64,000 nucleotides of DNA from Cacconaster sp033811195 (GCA_033811195.1 JAPXOZ010000001.1:186001-250000); one strand, 5' to 3'; positions 18,071-27,826 are shown, counted from the first letter of the stretch. The notes: generated from the letters alone by a model not told the origin. A program made the numbers and translations.

Positions 18071-19285
18071 ATGAGACGATTCCTTTTATCAATTGCAGCA
18101 GTTGTGCTTGCAGTCTCTATTTGCCAATGCTCCCCAAAAAATCAAAATGATGAAACTGTCACGAATGTGCCTCAGGAGCAAATCCTGGTAGGTGCCGAGT
18201 CACTTGACGAATATTTACCTTTGCTTGAAGGAAAGAAGGTAGGCCTGCTCTCCAACCAGACCGGCATCCTCTCTAACGGCACTCACCTGCTAGATACTCT
18301 CCTTTCTCGCGGAATAAATGTAGTTTTCATTCTCTCGCCTGAACACGGTTTCAGAGGCGATGCCGATGCCGGAGAACTGGTGAGCAGTTCCGTTGACGAA
18401 AAGACCGGAATTCCTATTAGGTCGCTCTATGACGGCAAAGGAGGCTATCCCACACAAGAGACAATGGATGAGATTGACATAATGGTATTTGACCTTCAGG
18501 ATGTGGGCTGTCGTTTCTATACCTACATCACCACCATGACAAAAACAATGGAGGTCTGTGCAAAGAATGGCAAGAAAATGATCATAATGGACCGACCCAA
18601 TCCAATTGGATTCTATGTTGACGGACCCATTCTTGATATGAAATATAAATCTACAGTTGGATACCTGCCTATACCTGTAGCACACGGCATGACATTTGGC
18701 GAGCTGGGCATGATGATAAATGGTGAGAAATGGCTGCCTGATGGCATCCAGTGTGATATTACCGTTATAAAATGTAAAAATTATACACACCAATCACGCT
18801 ATACTCTTCCAGTAAAACCTTCACCCAATCTTCCCGATATGCGTTCGATATATCTCTATCCTTCGATGTGCTATTTCGAGGCTACTCCGGTTAGTCTTGG
18901 ACGCGGTACTGACAAAGCGTTCCAGATGTATGGTCACCCCAACATGAAGGGGTATAAATATTCATTTACACCCCGAAGCGTGGATGGAGCAAAAAATCCT
19001 CCTCAACTCGACAGAGAGTGTTTTGGAGTGGACCTTCGCACCGAGCCATCAATTGAACAAATCAATGCTGAAGGGATTAATCTCGAATATGTTATCGATG
19101 CATATAATAATCTCAATCTCGATTCTCATTTCTTCCGTTCCTTCTTTGAGCTGCTCATAGGCCGTGACTACGTCAGAAAAATGATAATGTCAGGTGCTTC
19201 AGCCGAAGAGATCAAGGCAATGTGGGCCGAAGATGTCGCCTTCTTTAAAGAACAAAGACGACCATATCTACTGTATGAAGAATAA
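18071..19285 (+). CDS. namZ: NamZ-type exo-beta-N-acetylmuramidase (DUF1343) lipoprotein
   Basis: A 404-residue lipoprotein. The signal peptide ends in SICQC, with C20 as lipidation site. The body is DUF1343/GH171, whose characterised member NamZ releases MurNAc from the non-reducing end of peptidoglycan fragments. Conserved blocks: GLLSNQTGI, SPEHGFRGDADAG, DLQDVGCRFYTYI, MDRPNPIG, SPNLPDMRS, GRGTDKAFQ. It follows tsaE by 20 nt, probably in the same transcript. ATG at 18071 is chosen over a TTG two codons earlier. Confidence 0.9.
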   Translation: MRRFLLSIAAVVLAVSICQCSPKNQNDETVTNVPQEQILVGAESLDEYLPLLEGKKVGLLSNQTGILSNGTHLLDTLLSRGINVVFILSPEHGFRGDADAGELVSSSVDEKTGIPIRSLYDGKGGYPTQETMDEIDIMVFDLQDVGCRFYTYITTMTKTMEVCAKNGKKMIIMDRPNPIGFYVDGPILDMKYKSTVGYLPIPVAHGMTFGELGMMINGEKWLPDGIQCDITVIKCKNYTHQSRYTLPVKPSPNLPDMRSIYLYPSMCYFEATPVSLGRGTDKAFQMYGHPNMKGYKYSFTPRSVDGAKNPPQLDRECFGVDLRTEPSIEQINAEGINLEYVIDAYNNLNLDSHFFRSFFELLIGRDYVRKMIMSGASAEEIKAMWAEDVAFFKEQRRPYLLYEE

Positions 19286-19427
19286 AGTTGTGTTGCGGGG
19301 TGCGAGGTACGGGTTGCGAGGTATTTGGTTCTCTGTTTTCAATGTGTGATATGGAGTATTGAGCCACACCGAGTACCACGAAACTCGCAATACGCACTCG
19401 AGAGCAGAAGCTGACAACTAACAACTT

Positions 19428-19510
19428 ACTCAGAACTCAGAACTCAGAACTCAGAACTCAGAACTCAGAACTCAAAACTCAAAACTCAGAACTCAGAACT
19501 CAGAACTCAT
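19428..19510. repeat. Tandem heptanucleotide repeat ACTCAGA
   Basis: About 12 copies of the 7-bp unit ACTCAGA, a few varied to ACTCAAA, lie in the gap between convergent genes. Positions 19296-19427 before it hold related degenerate text (GTACCACGAAACTCG, CAACTTACTC). A degenerate relative lies at 44790-44915. This is a minisatellite, probably non-coding. Confidence 0.85.
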
Positions 19511-19550
19511 AAAATAGAAAAACAACCCAAAAGGGTTGTTTTTCTATTTT
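19511..19550. terminator. Strong bidirectional terminator
   Basis: An 18-bp perfect stem (19511-19528 with 19533-19550, AAAA loop) has a GGGTTG core and A/T-rich arms that give a U-tract on either strand. It sits between the convergent namZ and anti-sigma genes. Confidence 0.9.
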
Positions 19551-19567
19551 ATGTATGGAATATTACG

Positions 19568-20785
19568 CTACATCCTGAATCTCAAGCCCAATTCAAGATT
19601 GAACTGTATCGGCTGGCTGTTACGAATGCTGAGTGGCTGATCGTTATCAAAATAATAAATCACCGACGGTTTGAAGGCGATACCCACATGTTGTACAAAC
19701 CAGTATTCCACACCCAGACCCAAGTTTACAGACCACTGCACACCCTCGTCACCTTTTTCACGTCTATCCGTACTGCCATAAACATAACGCTTCATAATAC
19801 ACTTGTCAACCATACCACCCACTGACACAAATGCGTCAAACCTTGGACGGTCAACAAAATTGTAAGAGAGATTGAGTGGAATGCCGAGGTAATGAAGTTG
19901 GCTGGAGACATTGGGTTGTCGCTCCATGTTTATCATAGCGCTGTACTGCGAATGAAGATAAGTATAAACAAGACCTGTACCGATATATAATCTCGGCACT
20001 ATGGCTTGTTTGAACTGGAGACTGAACGACAGTGGTATATCAAACTGCGGGTCATCATCAAAGGGAATAATACTATAGGACTCAAAAGCGGTGCCTAATT
20101 CCGACGGGGCATATTTAGGCCCCAGGTCGGCCATTAATCCATCCTTTGATGCTACTTGTGATATATTGGAAGATATAGCGAATAATGATGTGTTCTTTTT
20201 GAATTTACGGCGTGTAGACTTTTCTGTGCCGAGAATCCCTTCAAGATCCTTTTCGTCCCATTCCTGGATTACAGGATTCGTAGCAGGCTTATCCTCTTGT
20301 ACAACTACCTGATCTTCTACTACATCATCGCCTGTTACAACGATATCGGAAACGACTTTCTCCTCAACAACCTTGTCAGCTGTAGTTAATGGAATCTCTG
20401 TAAGTTTATCTAAAATAGGTGTTACGGGACGAGAGACAGGCTGTGCCTGCTGAGCCGTTACACCTGAAGAAGTAAGGCCGACAATTTGTTCAGCCATGGG
20501 CATGACATCCTGATCAGCCGGAGTCTCCGTTTCAGGGAGAATACTCTCCGCCATAACTGAAGGTGTTATAGGGAGTGTGGAAATCTCATCTCCCCTAAAC
20601 ACAAACAATCCAACAGCCAGTACTGCTGCAGCTGCAACCGAAATGAACGAAATGCGGCGCACCACCATCATTCTGTAGCGGCGTGCCATCTTGCTGCGGA
20701 TACCATCCCAAAGAGATGCATCTGGCAACTCAACGCTGGTATCAAGCTTTTCCTGCAAGAGTTTGTATAGATCTTTTTCGTTCAT
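19568..20785 (-). CDS. Dual-membrane-spanning anti-sigma factor (barrel fusion)
   Basis: A 405-residue protein directly abutting the sigma factor gene (stop TGA then ATG). Residues 1-44 form a cytosolic segment with a short amphipathic region. One membrane helix spans 45-63. A proline/valine/threonine-rich periplasmic linker covers about 65-200, and 225-405 form an outer-membrane beta-barrel (PFDDDPQFDIPLSFSLQFK to the terminal LGLRFRM). A cytosolic anti-sigma end and an outer-membrane barrel on one chain match the Dma proteins described in Bacteroides thetaiotaomicron, where they control vesiculation. Anti-sigma function here is inferred from gene order and topology. Confidence 0.75.
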   Translation of the reverse strand: MNEKDLYKLLQEKLDTSVELPDASLWDGIRSKMARRYRMMVVRRISFISVAAAAVLAVGLFVFRGDEISTLPITPSVMAESILPETETPADQDVMPMAEQIVGLTSSGVTAQQAQPVSRPVTPILDKLTEIPLTTADKVVEEKVVSDIVVTGDDVVEDQVVVQEDKPATNPVIQEWDEKDLEGILGTEKSTRRKFKKNTSLFAISSNISQVASKDGLMADLGPKYAPSELGTAFESYSIIPFDDDPQFDIPLSFSLQFKQAIVPRLYIGTGLVYTYLHSQYSAMINMERQPNVSSQLHYLGIPLNLSYNFVDRPRFDAFVSVGGMVDKCIMKRYVYGSTDRREKGDEGVQWSVNLGLGVEYWFVQHVGIAFKPSVIYYFDNDQPLSIRNSQPIQFNLELGLRFRM

Positions 20786-21355
20786 TCAATATAATTCCTC
20801 AATTCTTTTCTGCAGCCATTCTCTGGCTCTCGAGAGTTGCGACCTTGACGATGCTGAAGATATGCCCAGCATCCGGGCGATCTCGTCGTGATGAAAACCG
20901 TCAATGGTTAGGTTGAAGACCGCACGGTATCCCGGGGGCATACTTTCAATGAGTGCGGTGAGCTCTTTGGCTCCCATCCTGGAAACGGCATCGTCATTGC
21001 TGTGCATATTAAATGCCGCAGGAATGTTGTCAATCTTATCTGCATAGCGAAGAGCATCGTTTTTGCGAAGTACCATCAATGCTTCATTGACAAAAATCTT
21101 CCTCATCCAACCTTCGAAAGAACCTTCACCCTTGTAGGTACGGAGTTTTAAGAAAACAGTTACAAATCCGTCCTGCAAGACATCCATTCCCGCTTCACGG
21201 TCGCCCATATATCTGATACACAAAGCCAGCATCTTTGGCGCGTAGGTGTCATACAAGCGCTTCTGAGCTACTACATCTCTCTTCAAACACCTCTGGATGA
21301 GATCATTTAAGTCAGTATCAGTTAAAGCCGACTGCTTCTTCATTGACTGTTTCAT
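20786..21355 (-). CDS. ECF RNA polymerase sigma factor
   Basis: A 189-residue sigma-70 family ECF factor. Region 2 (about 28-95) contains LALCIRYMGDREAGMDVLQDGFVTVFLKLRTY and region 4 (about 130-185) contains LPPGYRAVFNLTI-like and HHDEIARMLGISSASSRSQLSRAREWL. It binds core polymerase and is expected to be held by the adjacent dual-membrane anti-sigma factor. The promoter box TAATTTTG (21366-21373, minus) leaves a leader of about 10 nt. Confidence 0.92.
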   Translation of the reverse strand: MKQSMKKQSALTDTDLNDLIQRCLKRDVVAQKRLYDTYAPKMLALCIRYMGDREAGMDVLQDGFVTVFLKLRTYKGEGSFEGWMRKIFVNEALMVLRKNDALRYADKIDNIPAAFNMHSNDDAVSRMGAKELTALIESMPPGYRAVFNLTIDGFHHDEIARMLGISSASSRSQLSRAREWLQKRIEELY

Positions 21356-21365
21356 TATATAGATG

Positions 21366-21373
21366 CAAAATTA
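21366..21373 (-). promoter_or_regulatory. -7 box of sigma factor operon
   Basis: TAATTTTG on the minus strand, 11 nt upstream of the sigma gene start. Divergent from the TPR gene promoter. Confidence 0.5.
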
Positions 21374-21436
21374 GCACAAAATGTTGCATCGGGGACAAAA
21401 TATTTTTGGAGTGGTTTTTGTTTGAACATTTATACT

Positions 21437-21444
21437 TAATTTTG
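21437..21444 (+). promoter_or_regulatory. -7 box of TPR-envC operon
   Basis: TAATTTTG on the plus strand, 36 nt upstream of the TPR protein start. Confidence 0.55.
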
Positions 21445-21479
21445 CATATTGCGTACAATATAAAGAATTGTAGAGAAAA

Positions 21480-23153
21480 ATGAGAAAATTTCTGCTAATA
21501 TTTACATTTATCGCTATTCCATTGCTGAGCACAGCACAATCACACACCTATCTTGATGCGTTGCAAGCCTACCAGGTGGGAGAAATAGCTCAGGCTCATT
21601 CACTTTTCATTCAGGAGATAAAAGCAAATCCCAATAATGATGCCGCTCACTTCTATCTGGCGATAATCTATTCGGCGAGCGAAAACACTCACTCTAAGGC
21701 TGAAGAAGAATTCAAGAAGGCTCTCGCCATTGATCCAAATAACTATTGGTATAAATATTCTCTGGCTCTCTTCTACGCTGAAACGGAGAGGATTGAATTG
21801 ACCACCTTGCTACTTGAAGAACTGATCGAGGCTTTCCCTAAAAAGAGTGAGCTCTATTTTACAGCAATAAATGCTTATCTCAACCAGAACGATGTCACAA
21901 AGGCCCTTGCTACACTCGATAAAATAGAAGGCAAGATCGGTAAGAACGAGATGATAGGCCTGACAAGGATGGATCTGATGAGCAAACAGGGCAATTATAC
22001 TGACAAAGAGCTCTACGATTACCTTGAGAGTTATTATCAGGATTGTCAGAGTCCGAGAATGGCCACAATGCTAGGTGACCGTTACGCTTCGCTTTATAAC
22101 GACTCTCTCTCTATGTTCTATTACAACCAGGCCATAGATATTGATCAAGGGTATTCTCCGGCATATTATGGTCGCGCACATGTTTTCCAGGCACTCAGGC
22201 AATACGACCGTTATTTTGAAGATATGAGTCTGTTTATGAAGGATCCGGCTATCTCTCCCCGTTTAAAATCCGAATATCTCAAAAATCTGACCGAATCTTC
22301 ACAATTTGTTATGGCATTTCCGGAGGAGACAGAACAAATGGTGCTGGACGCCTATACGACACATCCGAAAGATGAGGGCATCACCACAATGGCAGGAGTG
22401 TTTTTCTACAGAATGGATAAACCACACTATGCAATTGAACTGATGAAGCAGAATGCTGACAATCATCCGGACAATCCGGAGGCTTCCCTTCAATACTTGA
22501 TGATGCTTTATTATCAGAAACTGTGGGACGAACTTATTCCAGCATGTGACAAGGTTATTGAACGTTTCGGCTATAATTTTGACATAGTCCAGCTTCGGGG
22601 CATAGCATACAGCGTAAAGGAAGATTACGACTTGGCTATTAGGGACTTCAAACTTATTGCCGCATCCTCGCCGAAAGACAGTGCAATAATTGTCTTCTCC
22701 AACTCCATGTTAGGCGACCTCTATTATCAGAGTGGGGATAGCAAAAAAGCATACAAGCACTACAAAAAAGTTCTCAAGGTCAACCCAACCTATGCACCGG
22801 CGCTAAACAATTACGCCTATTACCTCTCTCAGGAAGGCAAAAAGCTTAAAAAGGCCAAGGCGATGAGTGAAATTACTATCAAGCAGGAGCCGGACAATCC
22901 TACATATCTCGACACTTACGCCTGGATCCTTCACCTGCTCGGACAGAACATTGAAGCCAAAGCGATATTCAGGCATGCAATGCTCTATGGAGGTAAGGAG
23001 AGTGCTGTAATCCTAGATCACTATGGTGATGTGCTCTTTGCACTTAAGGAGTATGATCTAGCTTTCGTCTACTGGAATCAGGCAAAAGCACTTGATGACA
23101 CCCTTGGTATCGAGGAGAAAATTAAATCCAAGAAGGCCGAAATCGGAAGATAA
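21480..23153 (+). CDS. Periplasmic TPR-repeat protein
   Basis: A 557-residue protein with a signal peptide (1-20, MRKFLLIFTFIAIPLLSTAQ) and TPR motifs across most of the chain (for example 31-100, 180-240, 390-480, with the NNYAYYLSQEGKKLKKA-type repeat). It is followed after 2 nt by the EnvC-like gene, an arrangement seen across Bacteroidales. Its role is probably scaffolding in cell envelope assembly or division; no enzyme motif is present. Confidence 0.85.
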   Translation: MRKFLLIFTFIAIPLLSTAQSHTYLDALQAYQVGEIAQAHSLFIQEIKANPNNDAAHFYLAIIYSASENTHSKAEEEFKKALAIDPNNYWYKYSLALFYAETERIELTTLLLEELIEAFPKKSELYFTAINAYLNQNDVTKALATLDKIEGKIGKNEMIGLTRMDLMSKQGNYTDKELYDYLESYYQDCQSPRMATMLGDRYASLYNDSLSMFYYNQAIDIDQGYSPAYYGRAHVFQALRQYDRYFEDMSLFMKDPAISPRLKSEYLKNLTESSQFVMAFPEETEQMVLDAYTTHPKDEGITTMAGVFFYRMDKPHYAIELMKQNADNHPDNPEASLQYLMMLYYQKLWDELIPACDKVIERFGYNFDIVQLRGIAYSVKEDYDLAIRDFKLIAASSPKDSAIIVFSNSMLGDLYYQSGDSKKAYKHYKKVLKVNPTYAPALNNYAYYLSQEGKKLKKAKAMSEITIKQEPDNPTYLDTYAWILHLLGQNIEAKAIFRHAMLYGGKESAVILDHYGDVLFALKEYDLAFVYWNQAKALDDTLGIEEKIKSKKAEIGR

Positions 23154-23155
23154 CC

Positions 23156-24331
23156 ATGAAACGGCTCCTGACCCTACTCATACTCGCACTGCTGCTCTCT
23201 TCTCTAAGTCTATCTGCACAGGACACCTCACGTCAGACAGAGCAGAAAAAACGGCTTGAGGAGGAAATCGAATTTATCAACCGCCAGCTCAAGGAGATTC
23301 TTTCGAAGGAAAAAGCCAGCACTTTGGAACTTACTCTCATAAGAAAAAAAATATCCAACCGAATGACCATCATTGAAGGCATCGATAAGGAAATCGCCGA
23401 GATTGGTCGCAATATAAACGACAAAAACCGTTCTATACAAACCCTTCAGCGCGAAATTGACACTCTTGAAAGTTATTACGCACGTCTAGTGCGCAATACC
23501 TATAAAAACCGAGATACTAAAGTGTGGTTTATGTATCTCTTCGCCAGCGAAAGCATCGGACAAGGCTACCGTAGGTTTTCCTACCTGAAAAACCTTGCCG
23601 CTGTAGTCAACATGCAAGGAGTCAAAATACGGGAAAAACAGGCACAACTCGAACTGGAGAAGAGAGAACTTGAGAATATGAAGAAGGAAGCGGAGACTAC
23701 CCGCGCAGAACGTGAAAAGGAGTACAAAGAACTCCTTCGTGAGGAGACCATGAGCCGGCAGGTGGCAGACAACCTTGCCAAAAGTCGCAAACAACAAATG
23801 CGAGAATTGGAGAAAAAACGCCAGCAGGTGGAAAGACTCAACCGCGAGATAGAAAGCATACTCAGCAAGACCGTAAAAACTCAACAAAAGGAGAAAACCC
23901 CAATTGACTACACCCTTTCAGGGATGTTTGAGCAGAATAAGGGCAAACTCCCCTGGCCTGTAGCTAAAGGAGTTGTAGTTGGGAAATATGGCGTCCATTA
24001 CCATCCTGTCTACAAAAATCTAAAACTGCCGGAAAATAATGGCATTGACATATCCACTTCTAAAAATGCGGAAGTGCTCTGCGTCTTTGATGGGGTTGTA
24101 AAGCAGATCATCATGATGCCGGGCTACAACCAGTGTGTACTTGTCCAGCACGGCAGTTACTTTACATTCTACTGCAAACTCAAAAAAGTGAATGTCAAAA
24201 ACGGAGACAAGGTGACTACAGGAGAGCCGATCGGTATCCTCAACGAAGAAGGAAACACTTCGGAACTTCATTTTCAGATATGGAAAGGAACTACGAAACA
24301 GAACCCGACAGTCTGGTTAAGACCACGTTGA
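23156..24331 (+). CDS. EnvC-like murein hydrolase activator
   Basis: A 391-residue periplasmic protein: signal peptide 1-22, a long coiled coil (about 25-250), then a LytM/M23 domain (275-391). The catalytic zinc residues are replaced: the HxxxD position reads NNGIDIS and the HxH position reads ELHFQIW. A degenerate LytM domain behind a coiled coil is the EnvC pattern, in which the protein activates amidases at the division site rather than cutting peptidoglycan. It pairs with the upstream TPR gene. Confidence 0.87.
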   Translation: MKRLLTLLILALLLSSLSLSAQDTSRQTEQKKRLEEEIEFINRQLKEILSKEKASTLELTLIRKKISNRMTIIEGIDKEIAEIGRNINDKNRSIQTLQREIDTLESYYARLVRNTYKNRDTKVWFMYLFASESIGQGYRRFSYLKNLAAVVNMQGVKIREKQAQLELEKRELENMKKEAETTRAEREKEYKELLREETMSRQVADNLAKSRKQQMRELEKKRQQVERLNREIESILSKTVKTQQKEKTPIDYTLSGMFEQNKGKLPWPVAKGVVVGKYGVHYHPVYKNLKLPENNGIDISTSKNAEVLCVFDGVVKQIIMMPGYNQCVLVQHGSYFTFYCKLKKVNVKNGDKVTTGEPIGILNEEGNTSELHFQIWKGTTKQNPTVWLRPR

Positions 24332-24338
24332 TAAAGGA

Positions 24339-27158
24339 TTATTTCACTCCAAGGACTTCACGAAGAAAACCACCTGTGTAAGAGGCTTTACAAGCAGCCA
24401 CTTGCTCGGGAGTGCCTTCCGCAATGATCTGACCTCCTGCCTTACCCCCTTCCGGACCTAGATCGATAAGGTAATCGACTGATTTGAGCACATCGAGATT
24501 GTGCTCGATGATTATTACTGTATTACCTTGATCTACCAGACGTCGTAGTACTTTGAGAAGCACTTTTATATCCTCAAAATGAAGTCCTGTCGTGGGCTCA
24601 TCCAGAATGTAGAGTGTATTGCCGGTATCTCTGCGTGCAAGCTCAGCAGAGAGTTTTAGACGTTGGCTCTCACCACCGCTGAGAGTGGTACTCTGTTGTC
24701 CGAGTTTAAGGTAACCGAGTCCCACATCTTTGAGTGTGCGAAGCCTTTGTGATATGGAAGGTATAGCTTCAAAAAAATCAAAAGCCTGGGAAACGGTCAT
24801 ATTCAGGACATCATTTATGCTCTTACCTTTGTATTTAACCGCAAGGGTATCCGGCTTATAACGAAGTCCGTTGCACTCCTCGCAGGTGACGTAGGCAGGA
24901 GGTAAGAAATTCATCTCTATCACCTGTACTCCGGCTCCTTTGCATACTTCACAGCGACCTCCCCTGACATTAAAAGAAAATCTGTTGGCCTTGAATCCCC
25001 TGATTTTTGCGTCGGGAGTCTCCCCGAATAATCTCCTTATGTCAGTAAACACATTTGTATAGGTAGCGGGGTTGCTGCGTGGTGAGCGTCCTATGGGTGC
25101 CTGATCTATCTCTATAATTTTATCAATATTTTCTATTCCACGAATTGATTTGTAAGGCAGTACCTTATATTTGGATCTGTAGAAATGGCGGCTAAGAATA
25201 GGCATCAAAGTCTCGTTGATAAGCGAGGATTTGCCACTGCCACTTACTCCACTAATGCCTACAAAGAGGCCCAGGGGGAGATTAAGAGTGACATTTTTTA
25301 GATTATTGCCGCTGGCTCCCTCGAGAGTTATCTGTTTTCCATTGCCTTTGAGGCGAACCGAGGGAATCTCTATTGATTTACGTCTGAGGAGATAATCAAT
25401 TGTAGGGCTTTGACAACCACTGGAAGCAATCTCTTCAGGAGGGCCGTTGTACAACAGCTCTCCACCCTTCTCTCCTGCACCGGGACCGAGATCTATCAGC
25501 CAATCTGCATTTTCCATCATCTGTTGGTCGTGTTCTACCACCATTACGGAATTCCCTTCATCGCGAAGTGCCTTTAGGGAATTGATGAGCTTGAGATTAT
25601 CCCTCTGATGGAGACCGATACTGGGCTCATCAAGAATATAGAGCACATTGACCAGTTTGGAACCGATCTGTGTGGCTAACCGTATGCGTTGGCTTTCCCC
25701 GCCGCTAAGTGAACGTGTGGTACGATCAAGTGAAAGATAGTCAAGTCCTACTTCTTTGAGAAAACCTATTCTGTCTTTCAGTTCCTTGAGGATATCCTCA
25801 GCTATGAGCTGTTGCCTGGAGGAGAGTTTTTTATTGAGGCCGCAAACCCATTCATAAAGTGTATCAATCTCCATTTGGGTCACTTGGGTAATATTTTTAC
25901 CATCTATACGGAAACAGAGCGATTCGCTCTTGAGCCGCGTTCCGTTGCACACCGGACAAACCATTTCATCCACAAAGAGTTCTTTCTTATCCCAAACCCG
26001 ATCGCTCTCCTCATCATTGTGATATATCAGCGCTATAACTCCCTGAAAAGAGGACATTTCCATATTGGATCCTTTGCCTATCCTAAGGAGCTCGTCTGAA
26101 CCATAAAGGATAAGATTTAAGGCATCTTCCGAAATGGCACTGATGGGGTCATGCAGCGAAAAGCCGTATTTAGAAGCAATAGCCTCCAAATATCTGAAAG
26201 TAGTATTGTCCCTCAACACTCCGATACTCTCAATACCTCCACCGGCGATAGATTTGGAGAGATCCGGAACTATCTTGCTGATATCAACGGTAGCAATGGT
26301 GCCCAATCCCTTGCAGTGTGGACAGGCACCCTGCGGGGAATTGAAAGAAAAGGTGTGAGGAGCCGGTGTAGCAAAAGAGAGCCCGCTCTCAGGGCATATA
26401 AGATGGCGACTCAAGTGCTCGATAGAATCATCTTCCAACCTTACAATTGCCAGAGAACCTTTGCCCTGATGTAGCGCCGTTAACACCGATTCTCTGATAC
26501 GTTTGCGCTCCTCTTCACGGGGAATTAGTTTGTCCACCACTAGCTCTACAAAATGGACCTTATAGCGATCGAGTGGCTTGACATCGGAGAGCCATTGCAT
26601 CTCTCCGTCGATGCGCACCTGGCTGTATCCTTTACGTATGAGTTGTTCAAAGAGTTCCTTGTAATGGCCTTTGCGTCCCTTTACGAGAGGCGCCAATAAC
26701 AGAATTTTCTCTTCTTTGTGGTTTTCTATGATAAGATCGGTAATCTGCTCATCCGTATAGCGTATCATCTTTTTTCCGCTCTCCGGCGAAAATGCATCCG
26801 CTGCACGAGCATAGAGAAGACGGAAGAAGTCATATATTTCGGTTATGGTGCCGACCGTCGAACGGGGATTGCGGCCGGTGGTCTTTTGCTCTATGGCAAT
26901 TATGGGACTCAGACCTTTGATATCATCCACATCAGGCCTCTCGAGAATACCTATAAATTGCCGTGCATAAGCGGATAGAGTCTCCATATAGCGACGCTGT
27001 CCCTCCGCATAGATGGTATCAAATGCAAGGGAGGATTTACCACTACCGGAAAGTCCTGTCACTACTACGAGCCTGTTACGCGGAATTGACAGATCAATAT
27101 TCTTGAGGTTGTGGACCCTCGCACCGGTAATTTCAATATAGTCGGTGCCTCCGCCCAT
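24339..27158 (-). CDS. uvrA: Excinuclease ABC subunit A
   Basis: A 939-residue damage-recognition ATPase of nucleotide excision repair. Walker A motifs are GLSGSGKSSLAFDTI (about 34-48) and GVSGSGKSSLINE (about 620), ABC signatures are LSGGESQRIRLA and LSGGESQRLKLS, and the C-terminal zinc finger is CEVCKGAG...CEECNGLRY. In the insertion-region zinc module the first cysteine pair is lost (CPESG), while CPHCKG is kept. It is 4 nt downstream of the metallo-hydrolase gene on the same strand. Confidence 0.97.
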   Translation of the reverse strand: MGGGTDYIEITGARVHNLKNIDLSIPRNRLVVVTGLSGSGKSSLAFDTIYAEGQRRYMETLSAYARQFIGILERPDVDDIKGLSPIIAIEQKTTGRNPRSTVGTITEIYDFFRLLYARAADAFSPESGKKMIRYTDEQITDLIIENHKEEKILLLAPLVKGRKGHYKELFEQLIRKGYSQVRIDGEMQWLSDVKPLDRYKVHFVELVVDKLIPREEERKRIRESVLTALHQGKGSLAIVRLEDDSIEHLSRHLICPESGLSFATPAPHTFSFNSPQGACPHCKGLGTIATVDISKIVPDLSKSIAGGGIESIGVLRDNTTFRYLEAIASKYGFSLHDPISAISEDALNLILYGSDELLRIGKGSNMEMSSFQGVIALIYHNDEESDRVWDKKELFVDEMVCPVCNGTRLKSESLCFRIDGKNITQVTQMEIDTLYEWVCGLNKKLSSRQQLIAEDILKELKDRIGFLKEVGLDYLSLDRTTRSLSGGESQRIRLATQIGSKLVNVLYILDEPSIGLHQRDNLKLINSLKALRDEGNSVMVVEHDQQMMENADWLIDLGPGAGEKGGELLYNGPPEEIASSGCQSPTIDYLLRRKSIEIPSVRLKGNGKQITLEGASGNNLKNVTLNLPLGLFVGISGVSGSGKSSLINETLMPILSRHFYRSKYKVLPYKSIRGIENIDKIIEIDQAPIGRSPRSNPATYTNVFTDIRRLFGETPDAKIRGFKANRFSFNVRGGRCEVCKGAGVQVIEMNFLPPAYVTCEECNGLRYKPDTLAVKYKGKSINDVLNMTVSQAFDFFEAIPSISQRLRTLKDVGLGYLKLGQQSTTLSGGESQRLKLSAELARRDTGNTLYILDEPTTGLHFEDIKVLLKVLRRLVDQGNTVIIIEHNLDVLKSVDYLIDLGPEGGKAGGQIIAEGTPEQVAACKASYTGGFLREVLGVK

Positions 27159-27162
27159 AACA

Positions 27163-27801
27163 TTAACCGAGGAAGGGGTTTGTAGAGTATTCGTATCCTA
27201 TGGTAGTTTCTGGACCATGGCCGGGCATTGCCCTTGTAGCGCTGTCCAGAGAGAGGAGCTTCTGAGTGATGCTCTCTATCAACTGATCATAGTTGCCTCC
27301 GGGAAGATCTGTGCGCCCGATGCTCCCTGCAAAAAGTGTATCACCACAAAAGAGGAGTTTTTGTTTTTTATAATGAAAACAAACAGAGCCCTGGGTATGA
27401 CCGGGTGTATGGAGAACTTTGAATTTGGTTGTACCGAATTCTATAGTGGAGTTATCAGAGATATTGAGCATCTCGCAGGTTATGGGCTTCATATTAAAAC
27501 CAAAATAACTGCACGACTCATGGGCCGAAAGGGCAAAATTGCGATCACTGGGATGGATATAAGCCTTGAGATCCCATTTGTCGGCAACGCCTTGCACACC
27601 CATTACATGATCAAAATGGCCATGGGTAAGGAGGATTTTGACAGGAGTGAGGGAGTTTTCTTCAACAAACTTCTCCAAGCGTCCCAATTCATTATCATCC
27701 TTGCATCCCGGATCTACAATCACACACTCGCGGGTGTCATCCCAAATAAGATAGCATCCCACTCTCAATTCATTAAAATAGAAACATTTATAATTGACCA
27801 T
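27163..27801 (-). CDS. Metallo-beta-lactamase fold hydrolase
   Basis: A 212-residue glyoxalase II-like protein with the di-metal motif THGHFDH (about 59-65), LHTPGHTQGSVCF, FCGDTLFAGSIGRTDL and the final MPGHGPETTIGYE. Substrate unknown; a thioester such as hydroxyacylglutathione is a guess from the family. It is the first gene of a two-gene unit with uvrA and has a TATTTTTG promoter box at 27827-27834 (minus). Confidence 0.88.
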   Translation of the reverse strand: MVNYKCFYFNELRVGCYLIWDDTRECVIVDPGCKDDNELGRLEKFVEENSLTPVKILLTHGHFDHVMGVQGVADKWDLKAYIHPSDRNFALSAHESCSYFGFNMKPITCEMLNISDNSTIEFGTTKFKVLHTPGHTQGSVCFHYKKQKLLFCGDTLFAGSIGRTDLPGGNYDQLIESITQKLLSLDSATRAMPGHGPETTIGYEYSTNPFLG

Positions 27802-27826
27802 AATAAGAGATTTGTACGAATAATTG

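Noticed and set aside
19428..19510. CRISPR array
   Set aside because: The units are 7 bp in tandem without spacers, and no cas genes are present in the window.
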